Position numbers and translations under genes: made by a program. Source: an uncultured Holdemanella sp. (lineage in GTDB: Bacteria > Bacillota_I > Bacilli_A > Erysipelotrichales > Erysipelotrichaceae). Taken from it: a stretch of 64,000 nt of DNA. Below the pieces are notes generated by a model that was not told the origin of the DNA, ran no database searches, and worked only from the letters and a program-made list of their open reading frames with translations. This document shows, piece after piece, positions 1 to 7,723 of this stretch; position 1 is the stretch's first letter, and each line of letters begins with the position of its first letter. The stretch is taken from assembly GCF_934754935.1 (NCBI RefSeq), contig NZ_CAKVJB010000001.1, positions 69,890 to 133,889 on the forward strand, in the 5' to 3' direction.

Positions 1-750
1 GATTTGGTCTAGAATCACTCTTGAATCGGTCGCATGATCTAGAGTGATTTCAATATCATATTCTTTTGCGATACGAATGGCCGTCAACATATCATCAGCT
101 CTGTGGGCATGACACTTTAATGGGATTTCTTTTTTGATGACTGGAATCATGGCTTCGAGTTTTTGATCATAATCTACATCTTTACCTGAATCTTTCTTCA
201 TCATGTATTCCTTTGTCTTTTCCAATGTTTCTCTAAGTAATGCACTGATCTGCATACGTGTATCAATGTTTTTTCCTTTGTAACAATTCTTTGGGTTTTC
301 ACCGAATGCTGCCTTCATCGCAATTGGATTTTGAATGGTCATTTCATCAATACAATTTCCCTTTGTCTTATACGCAAAGAAAGTTCCACCAATCACATTG
401 GCACTACCAGGACCTGCAGCTACTGTTGTGATACCGGCTTCTAATGCAGTTTGGACCGTTTCATCCATTGGATTGCATCCATCAATACCACGCATGTTTG
501 GTGTAATTGGATTTGTGATTTCATTTAAATCATTGCCTTCAAAACCAATAGCCGTTTCTTCCATGCCCAAATGACAATGGGCTTCTACCATGCCTGGATA
601 TACATTGAATCCAGTAAGGTCTTGTGTATCTTCATTGTTTTTAGGACTTAAATTCTTTCCAATCTCTGTGAATACACCTTTATCGACTCGAAAATCACCA
701 ACGAATGGATCTTGTTCCATGGTATAAATAGTGGCGTTTTTAAAAAGCAT
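1..750 (-). CDS. Amidohydrolase, tandem copy 4 (3' end outside window)
   Basis: Partial gene: 250 codons are present and the C-terminus lies beyond position 1. It is the most downstream of four adjacent copies of one metal-dependent amidohydrolase (COG1228, imidazolonepropionase-like TIM-barrel fold). The start MLFKNATIYTMEQ is shared by all four. The first metal motif AHCHLG, then KCHAH and LDHATD, are visible, so the catalytic half in view looks intact. Its ATG overlaps the stop of the upstream copy as TAATG, so it is probably translated by re-initiation within one mRNA. The substrate is unknown; cyclic amides, ureides or acylated amino acids are typical for the superfamily. Confidence 0.85.
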   Translation of the reverse strand, partial: MLFKNATIYTMEQDPFVGDFRVDKGVFTEIGKNLSPKNNEDTQDLTGFNVYPGMVEAHCHLGMEETAIGFEGNDLNEITNPITPNMRGIDGCNPMDETVQTALEAGITTVAAGPGSANVIGGTFFAYKTKGNCIDEMTIQNPIAMKAAFGENPKNCYKGKNIDTRMQISALLRETLEKTKEYMMKKDSGKDVDYDQKLEAMIPVIKKEIPLKCHAHRADDMLTAIRIAKEYDIEITLDHATDSRVILDQI

Positions 751-1874
751 TAAGCTGCCTTCTTTCCATCTACATATACTGCCGTGATTTCATTTTGTGT
801 ATCAAGAATGTTCTTTGTACAAACGACAAAGTCAGCATCTTTACCAACTTTAATGGAACCAACACGATTATCTAAACCTAAAATCTTAGCTGGATTGATT
901 GTGATGGCTTTAATGGCTTCATATTCTGGAAGTCCTGCTTTAGCGGCTAGGGCTGCACTTAAAGATAGGTATTGTTGAGGAATTACTGGAGAGTCGGTAA
1001 TGATAGAGAATAAGATACCTGCTTTATATAGTTCATTTGGTGTTTCAAAAGACATATTCGCAAGTTCAAATTTTGATTTGTGAGTCAATGCAGGTCCACA
1101 AATACATGGGAATCCACTTTCTTTGATTTGAGGAAGAATACATCTTGCATCCGTAACATGATCTAATGTAATCTTGATATTTTCTTCTTTTGCGATACGA
1201 ATGGCTGTTAAGATATCATCAGCTCTATGAGCATGACACTTTAATGGAAGCTCTCTTTTGACAACAGGAATCATAGCCTCTAATTTTTGGTCATAAGCGA
1301 CATCTTTACCAGATTCTTTTTTCTTCATGTATTCCTTTGTCTTTTCCAATGTTTCTCTTAATAATGCACTGATCTGCATACGCGTATCAATTTTCTTTCC
1401 CTGATAACAACGCTTAGGATTTTCTCCGAATGCTGCCTTCATAGCCAAAGGATTTTCAATTGTCATTTCATCAATACAGTTACCTACAGTTTTATACGCA
1501 AAGAAAGTACCACCAAGTACGTTAGCACTACCAGGACCAGCAGCAACTGTAGTAACACCACCTTTTAAAGCTTCATGAATGGTTTCATCCATTGGATTAC
1601 ATCCATCAATACCACGCATGTTTGGTGTGATTGGATCTGTGATCTCATTTACATCATCCCCTTCAAAGCGAATGGCTGTTTCTTCCATACCCAAGTGGCA
1701 ATGACTTTCCACTAAACCTGGAAATACATAAAGACCATTTAAATCTTGTACATCTTCTCCTTCACTTGCTGATAAATTTGTTCCTACTTCTGTAAATACA
1801 CCTTTATCGATTTTAAAATCACCTACAAAAGGGTCTTGTTCCATTGTGTAAATCGTTGCGTTTTTAAATAACAT
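750..1874 (-). CDS. Amidohydrolase, tandem copy 3
   Basis: 374-aa amidohydrolase (COG1228 / imidazolonepropionase-like). Metal and catalytic residues expected for the fold are visible: H58 and H60 in ESHCHLG, H214 and H216 in KCHAH, H239 in LDHVTDA and D294 in ITDSPV. The C-terminus has the usual beta-sandwich return with IKVGKDADFVV. It lacks a signal peptide, so it acts in the cytoplasm. TAATG junctions on both sides show strict translational coupling to its neighbours. It differs from the flanking copies at scattered positions, so the duplication is not brand new. The precise substrate cannot be read from sequence. Confidence 0.88.
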   Translation of the reverse strand: MLFKNATIYTMEQDPFVGDFKIDKGVFTEVGTNLSASEGEDVQDLNGLYVFPGLVESHCHLGMEETAIRFEGDDVNEITDPITPNMRGIDGCNPMDETIHEALKGGVTTVAAGPGSANVLGGTFFAYKTVGNCIDEMTIENPLAMKAAFGENPKRCYQGKKIDTRMQISALLRETLEKTKEYMKKKESGKDVAYDQKLEAMIPVVKRELPLKCHAHRADDILTAIRIAKEENIKITLDHVTDARCILPQIKESGFPCICGPALTHKSKFELANMSFETPNELYKAGILFSIITDSPVIPQQYLSLSAALAAKAGLPEYEAIKAITINPAKILGLDNRVGSIKVGKDADFVVCTKNILDTQNEITAVYVDGKKAA

Positions 1875-2995
1875 TATGCTTCCTTCTTTCCATTGACATA
1901 TACTGTCTTAATTTCATTTTGTGTGTCTAATATATTTTTTGTGCAAACGACAAAGTCTGCATCTTTACCAACTTTAATAGATCCAATACGATCATCTAGT
2001 TTTAAAATCTTAGCTGGATTGATTGTGATGGCCTTAATGGCTTCATATTCTGGTAGTCCTGCCTTATGAGCTAGAGCAGCACTTAAGGATAAGTATTGTT
2101 CGGGTACAACAGGAGAGTCTGTGATAATACAGAATGGAATACCAGCTTTATAGAATTCATTGGCCGTTTCAAAAGACATATTTTTTACTTCATACTTTGA
2201 TTTATGTCCTAAACAAGGTCCTAGAATACATGGAAAACCACTTTCTTTGATTTGTGGAATAATGCTTCTTCCATCTGTCACATGATCTAATGTGACTTCA
2301 ATATCATATTCTTTCGCAATACGAATGACAGTCAAAATATCGTCAGCTCTATGACAATGACATTTTAATGGCATTTGTTTTTTTATGACTGGAATCATAG
2401 CTTCTAGCTTTTGATCATAGTCTACATCTTTACCAGATTCTTTTTTCTGAATGTATTCTTTAGTTTTAGCTAGAGTTTCTCTAAGTAAGGCACTGATCTG
2501 CATACGCGTATCAATTTTCTTTCCCTTATAACAACGCTTAGGATTTTCTCCGAATGCTGCCTTCATAGCTAAAGGATTTTGAATGGTCATTTCATCAATA
2601 CAATGACCTGCAGTTTTATACGCAAAGAAAGTTCCACCAATGACATTTGCACTACCAGGTCCTGCAGCTACGGTTGTAACGCCTGATTTTAAAGCTTCTT
2701 CAATCGTCTCATCCATTGGATTACAACCATCAATTCCACGAATGTTTGGTGTGACTGGATCTGTGACTTCATTTCCATCTTCACCTTCAAAACCAATGGA
2801 AGAACATACCATACCTAAATGGCTGTGGGCATCAATAAGGCCTGGAAATACGTAAAGACCTTTTAAATCTTGTACTTCTTCATCTTTTGGACTTAAATCT
2901 TTTCCAATTTCAGTAAATACACCTCTATCGATTCTAAAATCACCAACGAATGGTTCTTGTTCCATAGTATAAATAGTGGCGTTTTTAAATAACAT
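1874..2995 (-). CDS. Amidohydrolase, tandem copy 2
   Basis: 373-aa paralogue of its neighbours with all metal ligands kept (DAHSHLGM, KCHCH, LDHVTDG, ITDSPV). It is the most divergent copy around the active site: residues after the HxH motif read VCSSIGFEG instead of EETAIRFEG, and the motif itself is DAHSH rather than ESHCH. These substitutions lie where substrate-contacting residues sit in this fold, so a shifted substrate range is plausible (inference). It is coupled through TAATG overlaps to the copies on both sides. Confidence 0.88.
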   Translation of the reverse strand: MLFKNATIYTMEQEPFVGDFRIDRGVFTEIGKDLSPKDEEVQDLKGLYVFPGLIDAHSHLGMVCSSIGFEGEDGNEVTDPVTPNIRGIDGCNPMDETIEEALKSGVTTVAAGPGSANVIGGTFFAYKTAGHCIDEMTIQNPLAMKAAFGENPKRCYKGKKIDTRMQISALLRETLAKTKEYIQKKESGKDVDYDQKLEAMIPVIKKQMPLKCHCHRADDILTVIRIAKEYDIEVTLDHVTDGRSIIPQIKESGFPCILGPCLGHKSKYEVKNMSFETANEFYKAGIPFCIITDSPVVPEQYLSLSAALAHKAGLPEYEAIKAITINPAKILKLDDRIGSIKVGKDADFVVCTKNILDTQNEIKTVYVNGKKEA

Positions 2996-4119
2996 TACAC
3001 AGCCTTCTTTCCATCGACATAAACGGCTTTGATTTCATTTGTCGTATCAAGAATATTCTTTGTACAAATGATAAAGTCAGCATCTTTACCAGATTTAATT
3101 GAACCAATTCGATCATCTAATTTTAAGATCTTAGCTGGATTGATTGTGATGGCTTTAATAGCTTCTAGTTCATCCATACCTTCTTTTGCGGCAAGAGCTG
3201 CACATAAAGACAAATACTGTTCTGGAATAACTGGAGAATCGGTTGTGATGGAAACTAGGATTCCAGCTTTATTTAGTACGCCTGGCGTTTTAAAGGATTT
3301 GGATTTCAATTCAAATTTTGTCTTATGACCAAAGCTTGGTCCACAAATACATGGGAATCCACTTTCTTTGATTTGTTCCACAATACATCTTGCGTCTGTC
3401 GCATGATCTAAAGTGACTTCAATATCATATTCTTTCGCAATACGAATGACAGTCAAGATATCATCCGCTCTGTGGGCATGACACTTTAATGGAAGTTCTC
3501 TTTTAACAACAGGAATCATAGCCTCTAGTTTTTGATCATAAGCTACATCTTTACCAGATTCTTTTTTCTGAATGTATTCCTTTGTCTTTTCCAATGTTTC
3601 CCTTAATAATGCACTAATCTGCATACGCGTATCAATGCTTTTTCCTTGATAACAACGCTTAGGATTTTCACCAAAGGCTGCCTTCATCGCAATTGGATTT
3701 TGAATTGTCATTTCATCAATACAACTTCCTTTTGTCTTATACGCAAAGAAAGTACCACCAAGAACGTTAGCACTTCCAGGACCTGCAGCTACAGTAGTAA
3801 CACCACCTTTTAATGCGAGTTCTACAGTTTCATCCATTGGATTACATCCATCAATACCTCGCATGTTTGGTGTGATTGGATCTGTGATTTCATTGACATC
3901 ATTCCCTTCAAAGCGAATGGCTGTTTCTTCCATACCTAAGTGGCAATGGCTTTCAACTAAACCAGGGAATACATAAAGACCATTTAGATCTTGTACATCT
4001 TCTCCTTCATTGGTTGTTAAATTTGTTCCTACTTCTGTAAATACACCTTTATCGATTTTAAAATCACCTACAAAAGGGTCTTGTTCCATTGTGTAAATGG
4101 TTGCGTTTTTGAATAACAT
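2995..4119 (-). CDS. Amidohydrolase, tandem copy 1 (first gene of operon)
   Basis: 374-aa amidohydrolase that opens the four-gene operon. It keeps ESHCHLGMEE, KCHAH, LDHATDA and TTDSPV. It is the only copy with its own strong ribosome site: GAGGTGAT lies 6 bases before the ATG (minus strand, about 4122-4130), whereas the other three start inside TAATG overlaps. Family knowledge: such enzymes hydrolyse C-N bonds of cyclic or acylated substrates with one or two divalent metals. The substrate is not identified. The next gene upstream is divergent. Confidence 0.88.
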   Translation of the reverse strand: MLFKNATIYTMEQDPFVGDFKIDKGVFTEVGTNLTTNEGEDVQDLNGLYVFPGLVESHCHLGMEETAIRFEGNDVNEITDPITPNMRGIDGCNPMDETVELALKGGVTTVAAGPGSANVLGGTFFAYKTKGSCIDEMTIQNPIAMKAAFGENPKRCYQGKSIDTRMQISALLRETLEKTKEYIQKKESGKDVAYDQKLEAMIPVVKRELPLKCHAHRADDILTVIRIAKEYDIEVTLDHATDARCIVEQIKESGFPCICGPSFGHKTKFELKSKSFKTPGVLNKAGILVSITTDSPVIPEQYLSLCAALAAKEGMDELEAIKAITINPAKILKLDDRIGSIKSGKDADFIICTKNILDTTNEIKAVYVDGKKAV

Positions 4120-4200
4120 ATAATCACCTCTAGAATCTATTGTATCACGTTATGAAAAATATTACATACAAGATGAAAATTATTTGTAAATGAAAATCTT

Positions 4201-4229
4201 TTGTTTTTCAACTCCTTATTCTATATAAT
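4201..4229 (+). promoter_or_regulatory. Sigma-A promoter of the vanY-like gene
   Basis: TTGTTT (4201-4206), a 17-bp spacer and a perfect TATAAT (4224-4229). Transcription would begin near 4236, which rules out a start codon at 4201 and supports the ATG at 4246 behind a very short leader with a GGTGAG ribosome site. Confidence 0.75.
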
Positions 4230-4245
4230 GATTCTTGGTGAGTTT

Positions 4246-5418
4246 ATGAAAAAAGTTAAAAGAAAAGTGAATAGAAAAAGAATTGTTATTGTCGTATTGA
4301 TTCCCATACTTTGTATCGCATTATTGATTGCGAATTTTACAAGTATTCGATTGAGTATTAAGGGATATCATAAAGAGGATAAAAAGGTTGTATTAAATTT
4401 AGAGAAAGATGACATCAAAGATATCTTGGACTATGATCAAATTATTGATATTTCAAAGTGGGATAAGGTGAAAAATGATTCGCACTACTTATTGTATGAT
4501 GAGTATTACAGGGCTTCTAAAAAGAGTGTAAAGAAAGTTGTGTATTATATTGATTCTTACTATGAAAGAATGGAAGATTTAAATTATTTGGGATATACAA
4601 AAGATGTATTATTTAAAAACTCAGATGTATATACCATTTCAAATTTGGATACTTTAATTTCGGCAAGCGTACCTTATAAAAAGGCGAAGAAATATTTGGC
4701 TATTAAAGGCGCACAAATTAAGGATATCAAGGATTATGTGGATTCTGGATTAAAACCATTAAAGGCTGTATTATCCGTTTCTTATCCAGGCATTGATTCA
4801 AGTAAGCGCGATGATCGTACATATACAATTGAGGATCCCGCAAATCTATTGGTTCTAATTAAAAATGGTTTCAGTGTTCCAAGTGATTATGTTCCAAGTG
4901 ATTTAAGAGATGTGAATATTCCATATGAAAGTGAAGTTGGACAATTAAGAGATGAGGCGGCAACTGCACTTGAAAATATGTATAATGATGGATTAAAACA
5001 TGGTTATAGTATCGCAATCAAGAGTTCGTATCGTTCTTATGAAACACAACTTGAAGTTTATAATGATTATTTTGCGATGTATGATGCGGCTTATGCGGCA
5101 AGCTTAGTTTCGATTCCAGGATCAAGTGAACACCAATGTGGATTGAGTGTGGATTTAACAAGTCAAAGTGTAATGGATGGAGAATATGGAACGTTTGGAG
5201 AATCACCAGACTATGATTGGGTTGAAGAAAATGCCTATAAATATGGTTTTATTTTGCGTTTCCCAGAAAATGCAGGTGATAAAACAGGTGCTACAAATGA
5301 GCCATGGCACTTTAGATATGTAGGAAAAGAAGCAGCTAAAGAAATTCATGATAAAGGATGGATCTTAGAGGATTATATTGAACATCATGGATTTAGTTAC
5401 AATTTGCGTTTAAATTGA
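4246..5418 (+). CDS. D-alanyl-D-alanine carboxypeptidase, VanY family (M15B)
   Basis: 390-aa membrane-anchored peptidase that trims the terminal D-Ala of peptidoglycan stem peptides outside the cell. A Lys/Arg-rich N-terminus is followed by one hydrophobic segment (about residues 13-32), which serves as anchor or uncleaved signal. The C-terminal half holds the VanY zinc site: SEHQCGLSVD gives H296 and D303, and EPWHF gives catalytic E352 and zinc ligand H355. YRSYETQ is also typical. About 200 residues between the anchor and the peptidase domain are unassigned. The start at 4246 was chosen over an in-frame TTG at 4201 because the promoter occupies that stretch. No van resistance genes are adjacent, so a cell-wall housekeeping role is more likely than glycopeptide resistance. 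Confidence 0.9.
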   Translation: MKKVKRKVNRKRIVIVVLIPILCIALLIANFTSIRLSIKGYHKEDKKVVLNLEKDDIKDILDYDQIIDISKWDKVKNDSHYLLYDEYYRASKKSVKKVVYYIDSYYERMEDLNYLGYTKDVLFKNSDVYTISNLDTLISASVPYKKAKKYLAIKGAQIKDIKDYVDSGLKPLKAVLSVSYPGIDSSKRDDRTYTIEDPANLLVLIKNGFSVPSDYVPSDLRDVNIPYESEVGQLRDEAATALENMYNDGLKHGYSIAIKSSYRSYETQLEVYNDYFAMYDAAYAASLVSIPGSSEHQCGLSVDLTSQSVMDGEYGTFGESPDYDWVEENAYKYGFILRFPENAGDKTGATNEPWHFRYVGKEAAKEIHDKGWILEDYIEHHGFSYNLRLN

Positions 5419-5446
5419 CGAATATAAAGGAATTAGTTTAAACTAA
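5415..5446 (+). promoter_or_regulatory. Promoter with palindromic operator before ZIP gene
   Basis: TTGACG (5415-5420) overlaps the stop codon of the preceding gene. An 18-bp spacer leads to a weak -10 TAAACT (5439-5444). A perfect 14-bp palindrome TTAGTTTAAACTAA (5433-5446) covers that -10. Dyads of this TTAG...CTAA type are used by DtxR/MntR-family metal repressors, which would suit the downstream metal transporter. The repressor assignment is inference. Confidence 0.5.
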
Positions 5447-5461
5447 CTACAGGTGATAATT

Positions 5462-6208
5462 ATGTGGTTAGGATTACTAATTCCTTTTTTTGGTACTACT
5501 TTAGGTGCTGCTTGTGTATACTTTTTAAAAAATAAAAATAATGAACTTTTATCTAGATGTTTTTCTGGTATTGCATCCGGTGTTATGGTGGCCGCAAGTA
5601 TTTGGTCTTTATTGATTCCAGCGATGGAACAAGAAAAGAATATTTTGATTATTGTACTTGGTATATTCTTAGGTGCTGTGTTGCTTCTAGGATTGGATTG
5701 TATTGTTCCTCATATGCATCCTGGAACAAATGATGAAGAGGGAAAAGAATCGCATCTAAAGAAGACGACAAAGCTAGTATTTGCGGTTACTTTACATAAT
5801 ATTCCAGAAGGTATGGCTGTTGGTGTGGTACTAGCACAAGCTATTCAAACAGGAAGTATATATCCGGCTTTAGCTTTATCCATAGGGATTGCGATACAAA
5901 ACTTTCCGGAAGGTGCTATTTTATCTTTACCCTTAAAGAGTAATGGATATTCGAAGCATAAGGCATTTTTAGTTGGTAGTCTTTCAGGTATTGTCGAGCC
6001 TATATTTGGCTATGTCACAATTCTATTTTCAAATTGGATCTTACAATGTCTACCTTTGTGTTTAAGTTTTGCGGCAGGTGCAATGTTGTTTGTGGTGATT
6101 GAAGAACTGGTTCCTGAAATGGCACAAGGAAAACATTCAAATATACCAACACTTTCTTTCTTATTTGGCTTTTGTATCATGATGGTGTTGGATGTAATTT
6201 TAGGATAA
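5462..6208 (+). CDS. ZIP family divalent metal transporter
   Basis: 248-aa integral membrane protein of the ZIP family (zinc, iron or manganese uptake into the cytoplasm). Eight hydrophobic segments can be traced. The signature HNIPEG in helix 4 and the paired NFPEG in helix 5 form the binuclear metal site. A short His-containing loop (PHMHPG) lies between helices 3 and 4. Length matches the bacterial GufA-like subgroup. The start is the ATG at 5462, 6 bases after AGGTGA; an upstream in-frame GTG lies inside that ribosome site. The palindrome in front suggests metal-dependent repression. Confidence 0.88.
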   Translation: MWLGLLIPFFGTTLGAACVYFLKNKNNELLSRCFSGIASGVMVAASIWSLLIPAMEQEKNILIIVLGIFLGAVLLLGLDCIVPHMHPGTNDEEGKESHLKKTTKLVFAVTLHNIPEGMAVGVVLAQAIQTGSIYPALALSIGIAIQNFPEGAILSLPLKSNGYSKHKAFLVGSLSGIVEPIFGYVTILFSNWILQCLPLCLSFAAGAMLFVVIEELVPEMAQGKHSNIPTLSFLFGFCIMMVLDVILG

Positions 6209-6302
6209 GCTTTCATTTTTTTCAGAAAAGAGTTACAATTATTTTACATAATGTAGAAGACCAATCGGAATTCTGCATTTTCTTTTGGGAAGGGTGAAGG
6301 CG

Positions 6303-7646
6303 TTGGAAAGTACAGATTTATTAAAGGGAAGTATATGGAAGTCGATTTTGATTTTTTCTTTACCATTACTTGTAGGAAATTTATTTCAACAATTATATAA
6401 TACGGTCGATTCGTATGTGGTAGGAAACTTTGTCAGTTCACATGCCCTTGCAGCCGTAGGACAATCTACTTCGATCATCAACATGTTAGTTGGATTCTTT
6501 ATGGGATTATCAACCGGTGCTGGTGTTGTGATTGCACAATATTTTGGGGCAAAAGAAATAAAAAAGATGCAGGATTCGATTCATACATCTTTAGCTTTAA
6601 CTTTAGTTTTATGTGTATTGTTTACTTTTTTAGGAATTTTATTGGCAAAACCCATCTTAGTTATGATTGGCTCACCTAAAGAAGTTTTACCTTTGGCTGT
6701 AATCTATCTTCAAATCTATTTTGCGGGCGTCTCCTTTTCTCTTATTTATAATATGGGAGCTGGAATATTAAGGGCTTTGGGTGATAGTAAAAATCCATTG
6801 ATCTACTTAGTAGTATCGAGTTTAGTTAATATTGTATTAGACTTTGTGTTTGTGATTTACTTTCACTTAGGTGTTGCCGGCGTTGGTATTGCGACAACAT
6901 TAGCACAACTTGTATCTGCCATTCTTGTCATGTATGAATTGATGCATACAGATAAAGATTATAAGGTATATATTTCTAAGATTCGTTTTTCAAAACCAAT
7001 TCTATCAAGAATTATTTCGATTGGTATTCCGGCAGCATTACAAAATAGTATTGTTTCCTTTTCCAATGTGATCGTACAATCGTATATTTCTAGATTTGGT
7101 TCAGCCGCTGTTGCAGGATATAGTACAACAACGAAATTAGATGGTTTCTTGCAGCTTCCAATTCAAAGTTTCTCTATGGCCATTACGACATTTGTGGGAC
7201 AGAACTATGGGGCTCAAAATTATAAGCGTGTAAGAAAAGGTTTATATACAACACTATTGATGTGCGAAGTTATTATCGCATTAGGAGCTTTCTTGATTTA
7301 TACAAATGGAGAATTCTTAGTTGGTCTATTCTCACAAGATAAGGATGTGATTATAGCTGGTGTAACTATGATTTCTGTCTTTGCGCCAGGCTATATCTTC
7401 CTTCCTTTATCCCATATTACAGCAGGTGCACTAAGGGGTGTTGGCCTATCGAAAGTACCAATGTATTCAATGATTTTATGTTTTGTTATTTTAAGACAAG
7501 TCTATTTATTTGTGGCAACAAAGTTTAGTTCAGAATTAATTACTGTATTCTTAGGTTGGCCACTAACATGGATCGTAAATGCAGCACTATTAATGGGGTA
7601 TTATCATATATATTCAAAGAAATTAGTAAGAGGCGATATTTATTAA
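6303..7646 (+). CDS. MATE family efflux transporter
   Basis: About 447-aa polytopic membrane protein with the NorM/DinF-like MATE layout: two six-helix halves, each opening with a short amphipathic stretch. SLPLLVGNLFQQLYNTVDS at the N-terminus is typical, and IGIPAALQNS opens the second half. It exports cationic drugs or metabolites using a Na+ or H+ gradient; the substrate is unknown. No ATG fits. A TTG at 6303 lies 5 bases after AGGGTGA, whereas the TTG at 6285 has no ribosome site, so 6303 is preferred. The gene ends in its own terminator. Confidence 0.88.
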   Translation: MESTDLLKGSIWKSILIFSLPLLVGNLFQQLYNTVDSYVVGNFVSSHALAAVGQSTSIINMLVGFFMGLSTGAGVVIAQYFGAKEIKKMQDSIHTSLALTLVLCVLFTFLGILLAKPILVMIGSPKEVLPLAVIYLQIYFAGVSFSLIYNMGAGILRALGDSKNPLIYLVVSSLVNIVLDFVFVIYFHLGVAGVGIATTLAQLVSAILVMYELMHTDKDYKVYISKIRFSKPILSRIISIGIPAALQNSIVSFSNVIVQSYISRFGSAAVAGYSTTTKLDGFLQLPIQSFSMAITTFVGQNYGAQNYKRVRKGLYTTLLMCEVIIALGAFLIYTNGEFLVGLFSQDKDVIIAGVTMISVFAPGYIFLPLSHITAGALRGVGLSKVPMYSMILCFVILRQVYLFVATKFSSELITVFLGWPLTWIVNAALLMGYYHIYSKKLVRGDIY

Positions 7647-7660
7647 TCGTCTCCTTTTTT
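7630..7660 (+). terminator. Intrinsic terminator overlapping the end of the MATE gene
   Basis: GAGGCGAT (7630-7637) pairs with ATCGTCTC (7646-7653) with one G-U pair, followed by seven T. The stem includes the last codons of the gene. Confidence 0.8.
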
Positions 7661-7666
7661 ATACCC

Positions 7667-7695
7667 TTGAAGCTAAAATGATAAATGGGTATAAT
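7667..7695 (+). promoter_or_regulatory. Sigma-A promoter of the AAA ATPase gene
   Basis: TTGAAG (7667-7672), 17-bp spacer, perfect TATAAT (7690-7695). It starts directly after the preceding terminator, so the downstream gene is an independent unit. Confidence 0.8.
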
Positions 7696-7723
7696 GGGTA
7701 TAACAGATGGTAGGTGATTATAT

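Noticed and set aside
3029..3328. Plus-strand open frame of 99 codons opposite the amidohydrolase array
   Set aside because: It is antisense to a clearly coding gene, has no ribosome site and its counterpart recurs opposite the other copies, as expected for a mirror frame.
4246..5418. Vancomycin resistance vanY
   Set aside because: No vanR/S/H/A/X genes are adjacent and VanY-type carboxypeptidases are ordinary cell-wall enzymes in this group.
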